From assembly GCF_000002995.4 (NCBI RefSeq), contig NW_025062479.1, positions 13,649,721 through 13,713,720 on the forward strand: a stretch of DNA of 64,000 bases, in the 5' to 3' direction. Source of the stretch: Brugia malayi. Its lineage: Eukaryota; Nematoda; Chromadorea; Rhabditida; Onchocercidae. This document shows, piece after piece, positions 47,894 to 62,668 of the stretch. The notes below the pieces were generated by a model, which was given only the letters and a program-made list of their open reading frames with translations, had not been told where the DNA came from and ran no database searches. A program made the translations under genes and the position numbers. Position 1 is the first letter of the stretch. Each line of letters begins with the position of its first letter.

Positions 47894-50800
47894 TTTTTTT
47901 TTTTTTTTTTTTGTTATAAAATGTATGAAATGTTATATTAAGTTATTACTAATTACAATGCTATTTAGTTTATTTACAATTTATCTTAATTTTACATTTA
48001 TTTGTTAAGTTCATTTTTTTCTTTTTTGTTAATTTTGTTTATATAGCTAATATATTCCGATGATCATATTGTAATGCATAAATTTTCTCATTGTTTTTAA
48101 TAATGATCGTATGAAATTTTTGAAACGTTATAAACTACGACTTATGATATGTTTTTTATAATCATATAAATAAAGTTTTATTGAAGTGAGTACACTTTTT
48201 TGAGACCAATTATATCTTACTGTTTTCCTTTACTAATTAAAAAGCACATAGTTTATTTGAATTTTAAAATAGGTGAGAAATGTTCACATCTAGGCAAATA
48301 TTATTTGGATTTCTAAAATTTTAGGTATATTGAATAAAGATGCTATTCTTATTGTTGATTACGCATATCACTGGCATAAATAATTGCTATTTTAAATGGA
48401 ATTAATTTTTGCTAAAAATTATTCAGTCAAATATTGTCTAATTTGTGGATTGTTTTGGATTATCACTTATTATGAATACAGCTTTACTTGCCAATTAAAT
48501 ATTGAATTTTATAGATACAAAAAATTGTTACTTGAATCTTTTTATGCTTTCAGTATTTGAATTCTATAAAATTACCTCTATCACCCATATGCACAGCGCT
48601 AATTTTAACTCATAAACAATAAATACATACGATAATCATCTTACAACATTTTGAAAATTAACCTCAAGCTTTTTTTTTTTCTTCTATGGTTATATTATTA
48701 TTAAATGATTATCATTATCATCAAGAAACGATCGAAAATGTTAGCAGAAAAGGAAGACGAAGTGAAATCTTGAAGCAGTGAAATTTTTCCACAATTTTAA
48801 AATATGATCAGTGTAGAAGTAATAATTACTGAATGTATCAACAGAAAACTATTCAGAATCTTTTATATCATTTTTTTTTTTTGTTTTAAAAAAAAACTTT
48901 TTGAACAAAGTCAAGATGATATAATACGGTATTTACTTTGTTTTAAAACGAATAATTTTAAAAAATTGCCATTATTTTTTTTTTTTGAAACTTAAAAAAA
49001 AACACAACATACCATTTGTAAGTACATAAAAAAGAAAATTCCTAACATTTATATTCATTTATTCATGCAAAATATTTTCAAATACATTTTAGTCTTCCAT
49101 TAGCAGCCTGCTTTCTATGAATTATCAATTGAAATAAATTAAATTACTGTTGACTTTCAAATATCGATTTTAATTTCGGTATATTTTTCAAGTAATCGGA
49201 TTTGTGTCATTCAAATGTTTACTTTTTATATCCCTCTATTTACATAATTAGCTTAGAATGGAGAACTTTTTGCTTTTTTCTCTAGAAGCATGCTTTCCTT
49301 AAAAAGAACTTATGGCACAAAAATTTGTTGCATCTTTTCTTTACTTCTACTTTTTCTGGAATTATAAACAAATTCCAAACATATTTTAAAATAAATTAAA
49401 ATTTGCCTATTAATTTAGTGGAAAAAAAAAGTAACAAAGGGAGATCTTATGTTGACAGTTAGTATCATTTCCAGAAAAAAAGATATTACAGTACGGATAG
49501 TCGTCAATAAAAAAAAATTGTAGTGGAAAGAGGTAGTATGACGACAGATTAAGGGGAAGAAAAATGATTTGTTAATTTGATTGGTTTCAATTAACTAAAT
49601 TTTAAACAAGTTTTTTTTTTTTTTTTAATTTAACAGATATTATTCGTTTCTTCTTTCCCATTCGTTGTAACTATTTCAATAAAAACATTTGATATTGTTG
49701 CTGGTGTGTGTATATATTCTGTGAATAATGAATATTAATGTATGTTAAATTTCAATTTGAACAGTACAAAATAGATTGTACTGAAATATTTTGAAAGCTC
49801 ACTCATAATTATGGCAAATAAAATTTGAAATTAAATATATTAAACTTTAACTGCAATTTACTGTCCTCATAATAATCAAATCAAATCAGAAGTTACACTT
49901 TCAAATGTTACCAAAATTATATTCTGACTTTTTATAAAATTTCCACCAATGTAAAAAACATTTCATATTTTAGAAAAAAATAACAATGAAAAATGAATGA
50001 TCCTTACTTCATGTTACTAAAATCAAAAGAAAATAAATACAATTATTTGATCAAAAAATTGTAGTAATTATTAGATAATAATAAAGAAATCTTTTCAATC
50101 TTTAAAACTTCAGGAAACAACAGTAAAGATGAATAGTGATAAGATTTTATTAATTAAATTCTGAGCAATCACAAAAAGGAATATGCAAATTTGACACTGA
50201 TAGAATTTCAAAGCAAAAAAAAATGATTGAACTAGTGTAACATTTAGGGAATGAAAACAAATTCGAGTTATGTTAATATAAATACTGAATGTAAATGATT
50301 GAACTACAAAAATAACGAAAATCATAATCATAGGAATATAATATTCAACAAGAAAAACAAGAGGAAAAATGAATGAATGGATTTACCATTATTCTTAAAA
50401 TGACACACAAATTGGGGCTTTTAGAAAATGGAATTTAAACTATAAAGAATGCAAGAGGCAAGTTTAACTTGAAATATATAATAGTAGAGAAAGCAATTTA
50501 ACTGAAAGTTTTTTTCTTCTTTTTTTTTGAGCAAGACAGTAACAAATTTTTTAAATTGATTACCTCAAACAATAAAAGCAAAAAAAGAGAAGAAAAAAGC
50601 AAAGTTTAATTAAAACGAATACATTCAAAGAGAAAAAGCAACATCATTAGAAATTACCTCAAAAGCAACAACACAGACCATATTATGAAGCTTTATTTAA
50701 GGTAATATTAGCTTAGTTTATTTGAAATTTGTAAATCTTATAAATTTAAATTTTAACAAATTAAAGAGGAGCACTACAACTTAGCATGCTTAATTTCACT

Positions 50801-52352
50801 TTTTTTTACAGTTCATTAATTCATAATTGTACAAATACTAAAATAAATTAAAAAAAAAAAATATTCCCTTTTTTTTAATACTTAGCAAAAGAACAGTAAT
50901 AAAAAAAGTAATTTATAGACCTAAATTAATTTTAGGTTGATACATTTTAATAATACATTATAACTGGTCTATGGACTAGTGGTTTTCTTCTGAATATTTG
51001 TTTCCCCAATTCAAAATGAAATTGAAGCCAAGACAAAGAAATAGAAAAAAAGAAGGAAAATGAATACAAACGAATTCAATGAATGGCAAAAGAATTGACA
51101 AAAATTATAGGAACAGTAAAAAATTACACATTAAAAAAACGCTTAAGACCAAAATGAAACATAGTTTTTTCTGAAAAAAAAAAAAAAAAAAAATTAGTGA
51201 CAATGAAAAAACAAATTCTCTTTGCTGACTAATTCTAAGATAAAAAAGAAAAAAAAAAGACATAATATGGTCGGAAGCATGACCTAATGTCTATTATTCT
51301 AATCAACCTTAGCACTGAGTTAAATATTAAGTAAAATCTTGGATCAAATATTGTGATCGAAACTAAACCGATCAATAAATTAGGAGGGATAAATTGCATA
51401 AATTTTGAAACATGAACATCTTCCAGAAAAAAAAAAAAAGAAATTTTAGATGAAATGATAGAGCCATATAAAAATCTAAAAATGCTTTAGAAATAATTTT
51501 GATTATCTTATTTTTGTGCAAATATCTTAAAGCTATTTTTTTAATAATAATAAAGTGATGCTTAAAAATTATATGCTAAAACTCTATGGATATGTTTAGA
51601 GTAAAAAATAACTATTGAGAAAACAATAAGTGGCAGATGCACAAACATTCATAGAATGCAGCACCAAAAGCAACATTTACAATAAGACACCTAAAAATAT
51701 TCGTTCAAAGTGCTGACAATTAAAGCATACAGAAAAAAAAAAAAAAAAAAGCATAAACAGAAGGTAGTATTTTAGAGTTTTTACTGATTATAAAAAAAAA
51801 GAAAAAACATCACCACAAAATAGTTATTAATCGATTTTTAAGCAACTTTAAGGATTTTAGTTTTAGAATATTGCGTAAATTATACAATGCTAACTTATTA
51901 AAATTTACTTTATAAATACAATAGAGACAGAAGATACAAAATGTACTACGTTAAATTTTAGTGAACATAAGTTGAGGGAATAAAAATTTTGGTAACCTCT
52001 ATTAGCTAATGTAATTAATTTGCAAATTATTTTAGATGTAATAGTTAAATAATCCAAACTATCTTTTGTATTTCTAATTGATGCTAAAATGAATGAAGAA
52101 AGTCTCCGCACACTATTTTGAAAAAAAATACAGAAGAGAAGAACTGGAAAAACAATAAAATCAAGTCATCACTGGACTGAAAATTTTTGAAATTTAAAAA
52201 AAGCTAATATACTACAAATTCTTACTAGACATCTAAATATAAGTAATCACTTCAAAAAAAAAAAAGAGAAAAAAAAAGAAAAGACAAACTAAAATCATAA
52301 ATTCGTATTTATAAGGCTTCTTTCATTTGGAATTATTACCAGTAAATAGCAA
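47894..52352. other. 4.5 kb intergenic region between convergent genes
   Basis: Contains the 3' ends of the TRUB2-like gene (AATAAA at 48169) and the ceramide synthase. The rest is A/T-rich with long homopolymers. Short open frames here have no protein character, and I see no RNA gene. Confidence 0.5.
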
Positions 52353-54867
52353 TTACTCTATTTTCTTCGTCCTTTTTGTATTATTCTTTACGATTGCATC
52401 GATATTTTCAGATGATGCTGCAGAGGATATTTCATTATCTGATTCCTCCCTGATATCATCAATATTACCTTTTACTGATTTAAGTGCTATTTTCATGATT
52501 ATAATTGTCCAATAAATGTGTAAAATCAGTAAAGAGAGCAACATCAGAGCAAATAATCGTGGGACTATTGGAGGTTGTCGTATATTTTCCCATCGATAAT
52601 CTGCCTGAAAAGTTTAATCATTGTGCAAATATCATTTCGAATTTATTTAAGTTTACCACATGATTATTACTATATTTGAAATATTTTATTAACACAATGG
52701 TTATGACAAATCACACTATAATTCTTCATTTGTTACCGAAAAATTTGTGTGTCAAGAAAATATATGAAAATTTTGCATTCTGTTTGACAAAAAAAAAATC
52801 AAATAGAGACTAAATTTATGTGCAAATACATGAAATAAACTACTTATAGAATCAATAACATTAAAAAAAAGTAATTATTTTTACCTGTATTAAAGCAGGA
52901 GCGTCGAATAATACCGATCGAATAATGAAAAACGGAAAGTAAATGAGCCGTGTGACAATCCATACCGTCATGAATGTTGCAAAAACACATGTTAAAACCG
53001 TTTTCCAACCAGCATATCGACAAAGTTTACCCAATTCACTAAAAAAAAAGTGCTAAGCTGCTTAAGAAATATTAGTTGATGAGTGAATCCTTATCCTGAA
53101 GAGAGTTAAAACTTAATTACTTTCATGAACTCAAGTTTTTAAGATATGATTAATAAAAATCAAGTATAGTCATTAGAATATAACCTAGCATTGCAAATTA
53201 CATCGCGTATTGGTAGTCGATCATCCCTTAGTTGTCATTATTACCGATAAATAATCATTAAGTAAATTTTGTGAATAAATAAAAACTTACAGAAAAACAT
53301 CAGCGATATCATGGCTAAAAAGAATCAGTGTACCAATTCGAACCATATTCATTACAAAACTTAATGTAAGAAGTAGAATGGTGATTATATGATGAAATGT
53401 CATCTGAATAAAATCAGCTCTTCGAATGTCAAATAATACTGAACTAAAAATAGATAGTACGAAGATATTTTTTAAAAAACATTTTGGTGAATATATTTCC
53501 AATTCAGAAGCCATTATTAAGGTAGTATGAAAATGCAAAATAAGTGTTTATCATGATTAAGCTGCTAATAATTAAACTTTTACCTTATAATAAGTGAACA
53601 GTAAAATGATGTTTCAATTACGTAGTACCACCAAACGTTATTCGTCAACGGATGACGAGGCCAATAACGCCAACATTCCGCGACATCATAAAGCTGAGGC
53701 TGATCAGATAAAACATAGAGACCTAAAAAGAAAATCTAAACTGTATATAATTGCATAATATATGGATTAAGATAAAACGCTAATATTCAAAACAAGAATA
53801 TGAAATTACAAATTGGTAAAATAAGTAACCAACAAATTCGTTTTCAAAATAAGAAAATAATCCATTTTTTCTTTCCCACAGTTGTATATGGTGTTATTAC
53901 AGCGCAAGTAAATGCAAAAGACAAAATAAAAAAAAAATAATAGAAGGAAAAAAAAGACATGCCGTATAACCAAATACATAAGTAAAACAGAAATCGCCAC
54001 GCAGATTCTGATACCCGTTTGAATTTTCCTTTATTAGCTTGACAAAAATTTAGATGTGCTTTGATACGTAACCCAAATGGTTCTTTAATCATACCAAATA
54101 AACAACCAATTGGTAAAAATACGAAGCATTCAACAGCAAATCTAAGCAATAACAGTAATACACTATATCTGAAAATTTTATTGTTTGTAAACTGCTAGAA
54201 TAAGATGTAGAGAGTGGTCAGAGTGTAAGTTGAAATGACCATTATAGTGAAAAAATCACTAAATTTGATACCGCAAATGAAATTTGTTAATAGCGTATGT
54301 TGTCTTTGCATAAACAGGTATTAAATTAAGAAAATTCTTCCATTGATTTCTTTACACTAAAGAAAAGAAAAAACTGGTAGAATCTTAACAACAGCCTTTA
54401 AACTTCAAATATAATAAGATTACGAAAATCTTTAGTTATCAAAGTGAAGTCGTTAGCTTTGACAGGATCTAATATTATTAATAAAAGTCGTTTTAAGACT
54501 TCTTTTTCAAACTAAACGTGAGTACGATTTACGGTTTCGAGATTTACGAGAGATACGACTTCAATATTATTAAAGCATTTAAGAGCAAAAAGTGTAGGAA
54601 GTTCGACGGACATAAGTCAATTAGTTCGAACAGCAGATGAAGAAAAACAAATGGACAGCAGGTTTTTTTTTTTTTCTTTCTTGAGTATTACATGCTTATG
54701 TTATATTAAAGAATTTTAAAGCAAACTTTATTGTATTTAGAAAATTCAAAAGCAAACTTCATAGCATAAGTTAATTGCCAAATATCCGGATAATGAACAG
54801 TATCATTAGATTTAAGGTCATTCCAGGTGAAACCTCGTGGAAGCCAATACTTTTCATCCCAAAACAT
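52353..54867 (-). CDS. Ceramide synthase (LAG1/CerS, TLC domain), 337 aa
   Basis: Joins a fatty acyl-CoA to a sphingoid base to make (dihydro)ceramide in the ER membrane. Exons on minus: 54758-54867, 53963-54168, 53584-53722, 53291-53443, 52885-53038, 52353-52604, all in phase. The start MFWDEKYWLPRGFTWNDL matches the CerS N-terminus, SAWRFLFYL the next conserved block. The Lag1 motif is at residues 162-201: the histidine pair His169/His170 in FHHIITILLL and the HDIAD block (His196, Asp197, Asp200), as in active family members. Several hydrophobic segments are present. There is no homeobox-like insert, and the C-terminus is a charged Ser/Glu-rich cytosolic tail. Exon 2 appears to end at a GC donor (53961-53962, TACG|GCATGT): it restores phase and gives YGLYVLSDQP as homologs require. 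A TTTTCAG site upstream of the start (near 54911) may be a trans-splice acceptor. Confidence 0.94.
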
Positions 54868-56510
54868 TACTCCGTTCGCCTGAACCGCACTTGATCTACA
54901 CCAATATTACCTGAAAAATGATTTAACAACCAAAGGACACTAGAAGAAAAACAAAACAAAAAAAAAAGAAAAAAGGGAGGCGTGAAAACGCAACCTGTCA
55001 ACACTTTCATCCACACTAAACAATTAATTTTAAATGCACATGAATATTACAAAAATTTTAAGTTAAAATTACATTATAATTATAAAAATCTTAACGAAAG
55101 AAAAAATTAACTGCGAATAATTGTGAACTAATCTATTAAAACTGTTAATCACTACTGACATGTCCGTGGTAAACAATTTTGATTACATAAGCAGCTGGGT
55201 AAAAATGTTCAGAATAAAAAACAAAAACAATACCAACACCGTTTCGTCAATCAAAAACATAAATAACACAAAAACAAGTTTTTTTCTTAAAAAAATACGA
55301 AAAACATTCCACATTCCTAATTTTTTTAAAAAAAAAAAAAATGATTAAATCATCCTTATAATTATGACGCATCAATAATGAGCAATCGTTGAAAATAAAT
55401 GCTATTACAAGGAAACAAAATCGTTCGATAAACATATCAAACTAATGGATTGAGAAGGAATGCACACGTGTAATTCATGAATTATCGCATAATCATCCAT
55501 CATCAAATTGAATGATTATTTATAAATTTTTCCTCTCTTTTATTTATTCGACCATCATGTTTCCTAAAATCAGTGATGATTCATTAATGATTTATAACTG
55601 TTGGCACAAAAGTAGAATTACATTTTATACTAATAAATAGAGAGATCTAACTAAAGCAATTACATGATAATAAATTAGGTATAAAGTTACTAATATTACT
55701 ATTATTCACATAAAGTTATTATTCTTGAACACAGTAAAAAAAAACATCAAGGTTAGATATAGCAAAATGAAACGTAATCATTACATTAACATAAATTCTT
55801 AATGATGCCAGAACTCAATGTAGAAAAATTATGGAAGATCTGTAAAAATGATTTTATACTGAAATTTCTATTTCTAGAATTAAAAGTTATCTAAAATAAT
55901 TGGACATTACCAGTGTCTTATCATAATATTTGATAGTAAGAAATACTTTTGTGAAATCGATGAAATTAAAATTAACGGTTTAAAGAAGAAATGAAAATTT
56001 TTATAAAACTTTAATGGAACTATCATTGATTTCTACCGGATTTAACAATGGAGCAATGTTAGGCTAATAAGGTCATTAATCAGGTGGTAGTAAACATTTT
56101 CATAAAACCTAGTCGAAGTGACATAACAGACCATACAGTAGCCCAAAGGGATTGCTACGAATGTTCTCTAAATTGGTAGTGGGAAGTTGCAGTAGGGTCA
56201 AGTTTTGTCTGAGGTTTCTCGAAGTGTGGAGGCAGTTATGATTGGTTTCTTATCAAATTTTTGTGATATTGTCGTATTAATAGCTTTTAAGACCATATTT
56301 AATTGTCTTTACTACAGTATAATTTATTTTTCTTATGTGTATTTGTATATTTTACATAGGTAATGCCATTGAATGTTTGAAAAAGCTATTATCAGTAACT
56401 AATTAATGAAGAATAATTATTTGATTGTCTCTCTCTCTCCCTCTCCTTCCTTCTGCAATAACGAAATAATTGCAGGAGTCTAGACAATTATTATACATTC
56501 GACCGGAAAT
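54868..56510. other. Divergent intergenic region, ceramide synthase / NAC alpha
   Basis: Carries both promoters. The part 56040-56240 is less AT-rich than its surroundings but holds no open frame. A CT-rich tract at 56429-56455 and ATTGCAG at 56475 precede the NAC alpha start and look like a trans-splice acceptor region. Confidence 0.5.
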
Positions 56511-58428
<1,918 letters not shown>

Positions 58429-59256
58429 TATGGTATTGTTCGGGTATTGTATTGATGAAAATATAAATCGATAATTAATGTCCTTCTGTGCCCATGCTTT
58501 TCTAAACTATACTTTTCAATCTGAAAATAAAATCTCAATGAATTCCTCCTTTTACTTCTTCATGATACTTAAAAAATTATAGAAAAAAAAAAAAAAAAAC
58601 GTCACACTCCTATTTAGTAATTTTTTCCATCCATTTGGAGAAATCCCTCAATTATACTGTTGATTTTGAGATTATGCGTGACCAAATTAGGATTAATTGG
58701 TCACTAACCATTACCATTGCAGTGCAAACAGTAACATTAGCATACCGACCAGGCTTTAAAAAAATCGTAGACGCGTCCCAAAATCACGCAATTTGATTTT
58801 CATTCGAAAAAAAGAGAAATACACCCGAGGTCGAAATCCGCACAGCAGGGAAGAAATCAGTTGTATTGAGAAAAATCAATGCAAGACAAACGTTTAATTC
58901 CCAACTTTCATTAAAATGTCAGACACAGAAGTCTTCATATGCATTAAAGATTCCTATTGAAATTTCATCTAAATGAATACAGTCCATGAAATTCCGTGCT
59001 AATAAAGACCTTCCTTTCTAACATCACAAGTCACCATACACAGTTCTTACCCTAAACGTTATGGCATAATGTGTCCTCCGATTTTAACGTTCGATATGGA
59101 ACCTGACAACAAGCCGTAGTTCACTTCCCATGAACATCATGCATCCCGACTGTGAAAACGTGGTCTTACCATACTGGGCTACAAAAATGTGAAACAAAGA
59201 GCTTTGTCTATGCTTAACTTTTATAACAACAAATATAGAACAAAAAAAGGAAAGAT
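58429..59256. other. Convergent intergenic region, unusually GC-balanced
   Basis: Between NAC alpha and rpl-17 3' ends. The block 58740-59200 has noticeably more G and C than other gaps. An inverted repeat with one bulge (GTGACCAA...TTGGTCAC) lies at 58677-58704. I see no open frame and no known RNA family signature. Confidence 0.4.
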
Positions 59257-60608
59257 TTAATAATCGCCACGAGCCAAAATACGACGCTGCTTCTTTTTGG
59301 ATTCTTTCTTCACTTTACCAATATCATCTGTTGGCTTTGTCACCACTTCCTCTTTCTCTGACAAAATTACTTCCACATGGCATGGCGATGACATATACGC
59401 TGGAAATCGACAAATTTAATAAGCATGAATCTCAGTCATTTTGTAATTTGTTAAACTGAATCAGTTACAAAAGCCGCTTTCTAACTGGAATAACATATTA
59501 GAGTATTAAAGTAAGTAGTAATTTTGTTGAATTTAATCAGCCATTGTCATTTCAAAACTTGATATCATTTTAGAGCAGTCAAAACGCAGCGAATAAACAT
59601 TGGATAACATGAAATACGAAATCAATTACTAGAGGGAGAATATTAAAAACATTCAATACTATTCTATTTTTTAAAAAGGAAAATGACTGAAACAGCAAGG
59701 AAAAAGAGAATTTAATCGTACAAATTTCACTTTTTTTTTTTTTTTTTGGAAGTCCAGATTTGCATAACTAGTCCCAAAAACACCTTTACTACCAACTAGC
59801 CCATAACTACGAAAGGCCATTTTGAGATTTTTTGATAAATATATCAACCAAATTCCATACTAAATTAAAGTTGTTGAAATCTAAGAAAACGAAAGCTAAC
59901 GATTGATTCTGCCATGGGCACGATATGTTCGTCGACGTACTTTTGGAGCACGCTGCACCTGAATGTGCTCAATTACAAGATGGTCTGTATCCAATCCTTT
60001 ATACTCAGCATTACTTTCCGCATTTCTAGAAAGAAGTAATTACAAACAGAGTAAAGACTGCACAACAATTTTCCATATAGAACTGTTGATATAGGTAGTA
60101 TATTTTCCCTGGTAATATATTGTAATCTAACTCTCGGAGTAAATCTACATCACCAAGCTTGATAATTTTATAATTTGATTCTCACTCAAAAGCACCATTT
60201 ATCCGCATAGCTAAATAAATTGTGAATTACAATCTGTCACTGGAGTATATAAACTTGCTGAAAATATTTCAAAAAAAAAAAAAAACACTGAAAAAGATCT
60301 AAAAAAACTACTAACCTCAAAAGTTGCAACAAAAATTCAGCTGATTTCTTAGGCCATCTACCTTGCGTATGTCCCCAGGCTTTCGCTTGTGCTTTACGAC
60401 CAACACGATGATTAAATTTCCGGAATGGAACAATCTCTTTCTTCTCTTTCACATTCTCCAGGAAACGTATTGCACGTTTTAGGGGCATATGTTTGATAGC
60501 TTGAGCCGTTTCATGTGTATTCTTGAAATGTACTCGAAGATCGGAACCACGTGCTTTACACGACTTTGTGCTATTTTCTGGTTGCTTCGAGTAATGTATC
60601 TTTCCCAT
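59257..60608 (-). CDS. rpl-17: Large-subunit ribosomal protein L17 (uL22), 186 aa
   Basis: Exons on minus: 60316-60608, 59901-60025 and 59257-59399, in phase. This 60S protein lines the peptide exit tunnel. The sequence follows eukaryotic L17 throughout: [85 protein letters not shown], with a lysine-rich tail [20 protein letters not shown] eight bases upstream of the start region fits spliced-leader trans-splicing. Confidence 0.97.
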
Positions 60609-61212
60609 TTCCACTAAATACAACCCACTTCACTTACCTATAATAAATCATTCTTTATAACATGATAATGAGAAAAAAAAACCAGAAATATTAATAATAC
60701 ATTGTCGGACATATAAATTGAAAGAACGACTGCAAAATGTAACTATTCGGAAAGCATCCCTAATTTGACTACAAAAGAAAAAAAGCATATACTATGACAA
60801 GCTGGCAATGAAATCGGGAAACTCTTCCACCACTTAAATATATACCAGCCTATACTTCTTGCATGTTTATCACTCTGCTAGCCCGGAATGCAATTTCTTG
60901 TCTCTCTGTTGGTGTTGATTGTGAAGATCATTAAATTTGGAGCGATGGATATTTTCTTGACTGAATGGTTGAGTTGAGATGGATTCCGCGGAATTGGATC
61001 TGGTTAAGTTGGATTGAATTTAGCTGAGTTGAATTGAATCTGGCTGGTTTGAATTGAATTTGGTTAAGTTGAATTAATTCTGGTTGAGTTGGATTGAATT
61101 TAGTTGTGTTGGATTGGATTAAATTGAGTTAGATACGTGTAAAAGCTTTGTTCTCTTATTTGTCATATTGCATGTAAACACTCATGAGACAATGCAATTT
61201 ATAGGATTGAAA
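60609..61212. other. Divergent promoter region, rpl-17 / PPP1R11
   Basis: About 600 bases serving both genes. It contains the TTGGATTGAATT minisatellite, and TTTATAG at 61198-61204, a likely trans-splice acceptor nine bases before the PPP1R11 start. Confidence 0.5.
60965..61135. repeat. About 20-bp degenerate minisatellite
   Basis: Repeats of a unit close to GAATTGAATCTGGTTGAGTT, roughly seven or eight degenerate copies, between rpl-17 and the PPP1R11 gene. Confidence 0.85.
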
Positions 61213-62668
61213 ATGAGTCGTATAAATCATCAAAGTAATAGTACCATTACAACTACAGTAGTCGAAGAACCCATCAATACAACGGTTAGTTTCATCATAA
61301 CTTTTGTTTCTAAATTAAATTCTAAGTTTCCAGTGTTTGTGGAATCAGCATACAGTTTACATTTTTTTTTTAATTTTTGTAAGACTGTAAGAATGGGGAT
61401 AAGATTGAAGGAATATGTAAGTAATTCTGTTCATGATATGTTATAAATATATTTACATAATTATAGTTTTTTGCATTGATATAATTATAGTTTATAATTT
61501 TAGAGACGGTACTATTTGATGGTGCAATGTCTTTTTATTTTTCACTATTTTTGCTGTCTTTTTTTTTTTCTTTTGCTGCATTAAAGTTGTTGTTGGATTA
61601 CAAGTTACTATAGTAAGTAATTAAGCATCACTCAAAAGATTTGCATTATTTTTCAAAAGATTGAAATTTGTGCTTCTCGGGTCTAAATAGTTTGAAACAG
61701 CTGATGGTACAGTTAGACGAATGCGAGTATTGAAGTTCTTATTAGATTATGATTTATTATTTGATCTTTGCTAGGTTATGTTATTGTAGAACACTTTATA
61801 ATTTTTAATATGAAATAATTGAGTACTGTGTTTTATACTTTTTTATCATTTTTATGACACACATTTATTTTAGATTGCAGTACAACACCTTACTCTCTCT
61901 CCAGAATTATCACGTGAACCACGGTAATTTTTCTGTCTCAAAAGATTAGTAGGCTTCAAAAATGAACTTTGAGATCAAATTCAACTAATAGATAAAAGGT
62001 AATTTAATCAATTTCATTGTCATATGCTTTTAATTTCAAGCATATCTACAACACGAACGTAATTCTTTGTTGTTGAAAATAATTTATCTTTATAGCGTGC
62101 GTTGGTCTGCAGATACAATAGATAATGAATTCTTGGGTAGGTATAAATCGAAATGTTGTTGTATTTACAAGAAACCAAAGAAATGGAATGAAAGTTCTGA
62201 CAGCGATTCTGATTCTGTATGTTTCTTTCACATTTGCTTACTTACTGTAAGGCTGTTTAAATTTATAATATCATTTGTAAGAACGGTTATTTTTGGTGGT
62301 TGAGTGATTATTATAATTAAAATTATTTATGAATCCCTCTCTCAAATGCTCAGTAAATGTATGAATAGCATTTATTGAAAACGATATTTGTTTTTAATCT
62401 CTCTTTGCATTTCAATATATTAATCTCTTTCAAAATTCTCATCGCAGAATATTTTGTTAATAGAGAGCCACACTAAAAATTGATATTGAAAAAACTTTTT
62501 CCAAAATAAATAAATAATATTTTTTGAAAGATATATATATATATATCATGAGTGCATATGTTTGAACAACACAAATGTTTGATATTTTAGGATTGTGAAA
62601 CGGAACATTGTCGAGGGCATGTTGAGCAACGTTTTCATCCATTAGGTGGTGGTGATGGAGGAAAATAA
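61213..62668 (+). CDS. PPP1R11: Protein phosphatase 1 inhibitor subunit 11 (inhibitor-3), 106 aa
   Basis: Exons 61213-61284, 61874-61923, 62096-62216 and 62591-62668 join in phase. Family members (human PPP1R11, yeast YPI1) bind and inhibit the PP1 catalytic subunit, and human PPP1R11 is also reported as an E3 ubiquitin ligase. The N-terminus is Thr/Val-rich (TITTTVVEEP), as in the human protein. RVRW at 41-44 stands for the KVEW PP1-docking motif. SADTIDNEFLGRYKSKCCCI is the family signature with the three-cysteine cluster at 61-63. IYKKPKKWNESSDSDSDS and a final HCRGH are also conserved. The protein is somewhat shorter than human (126), lacking the proline-rich end. Confidence 0.93.
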
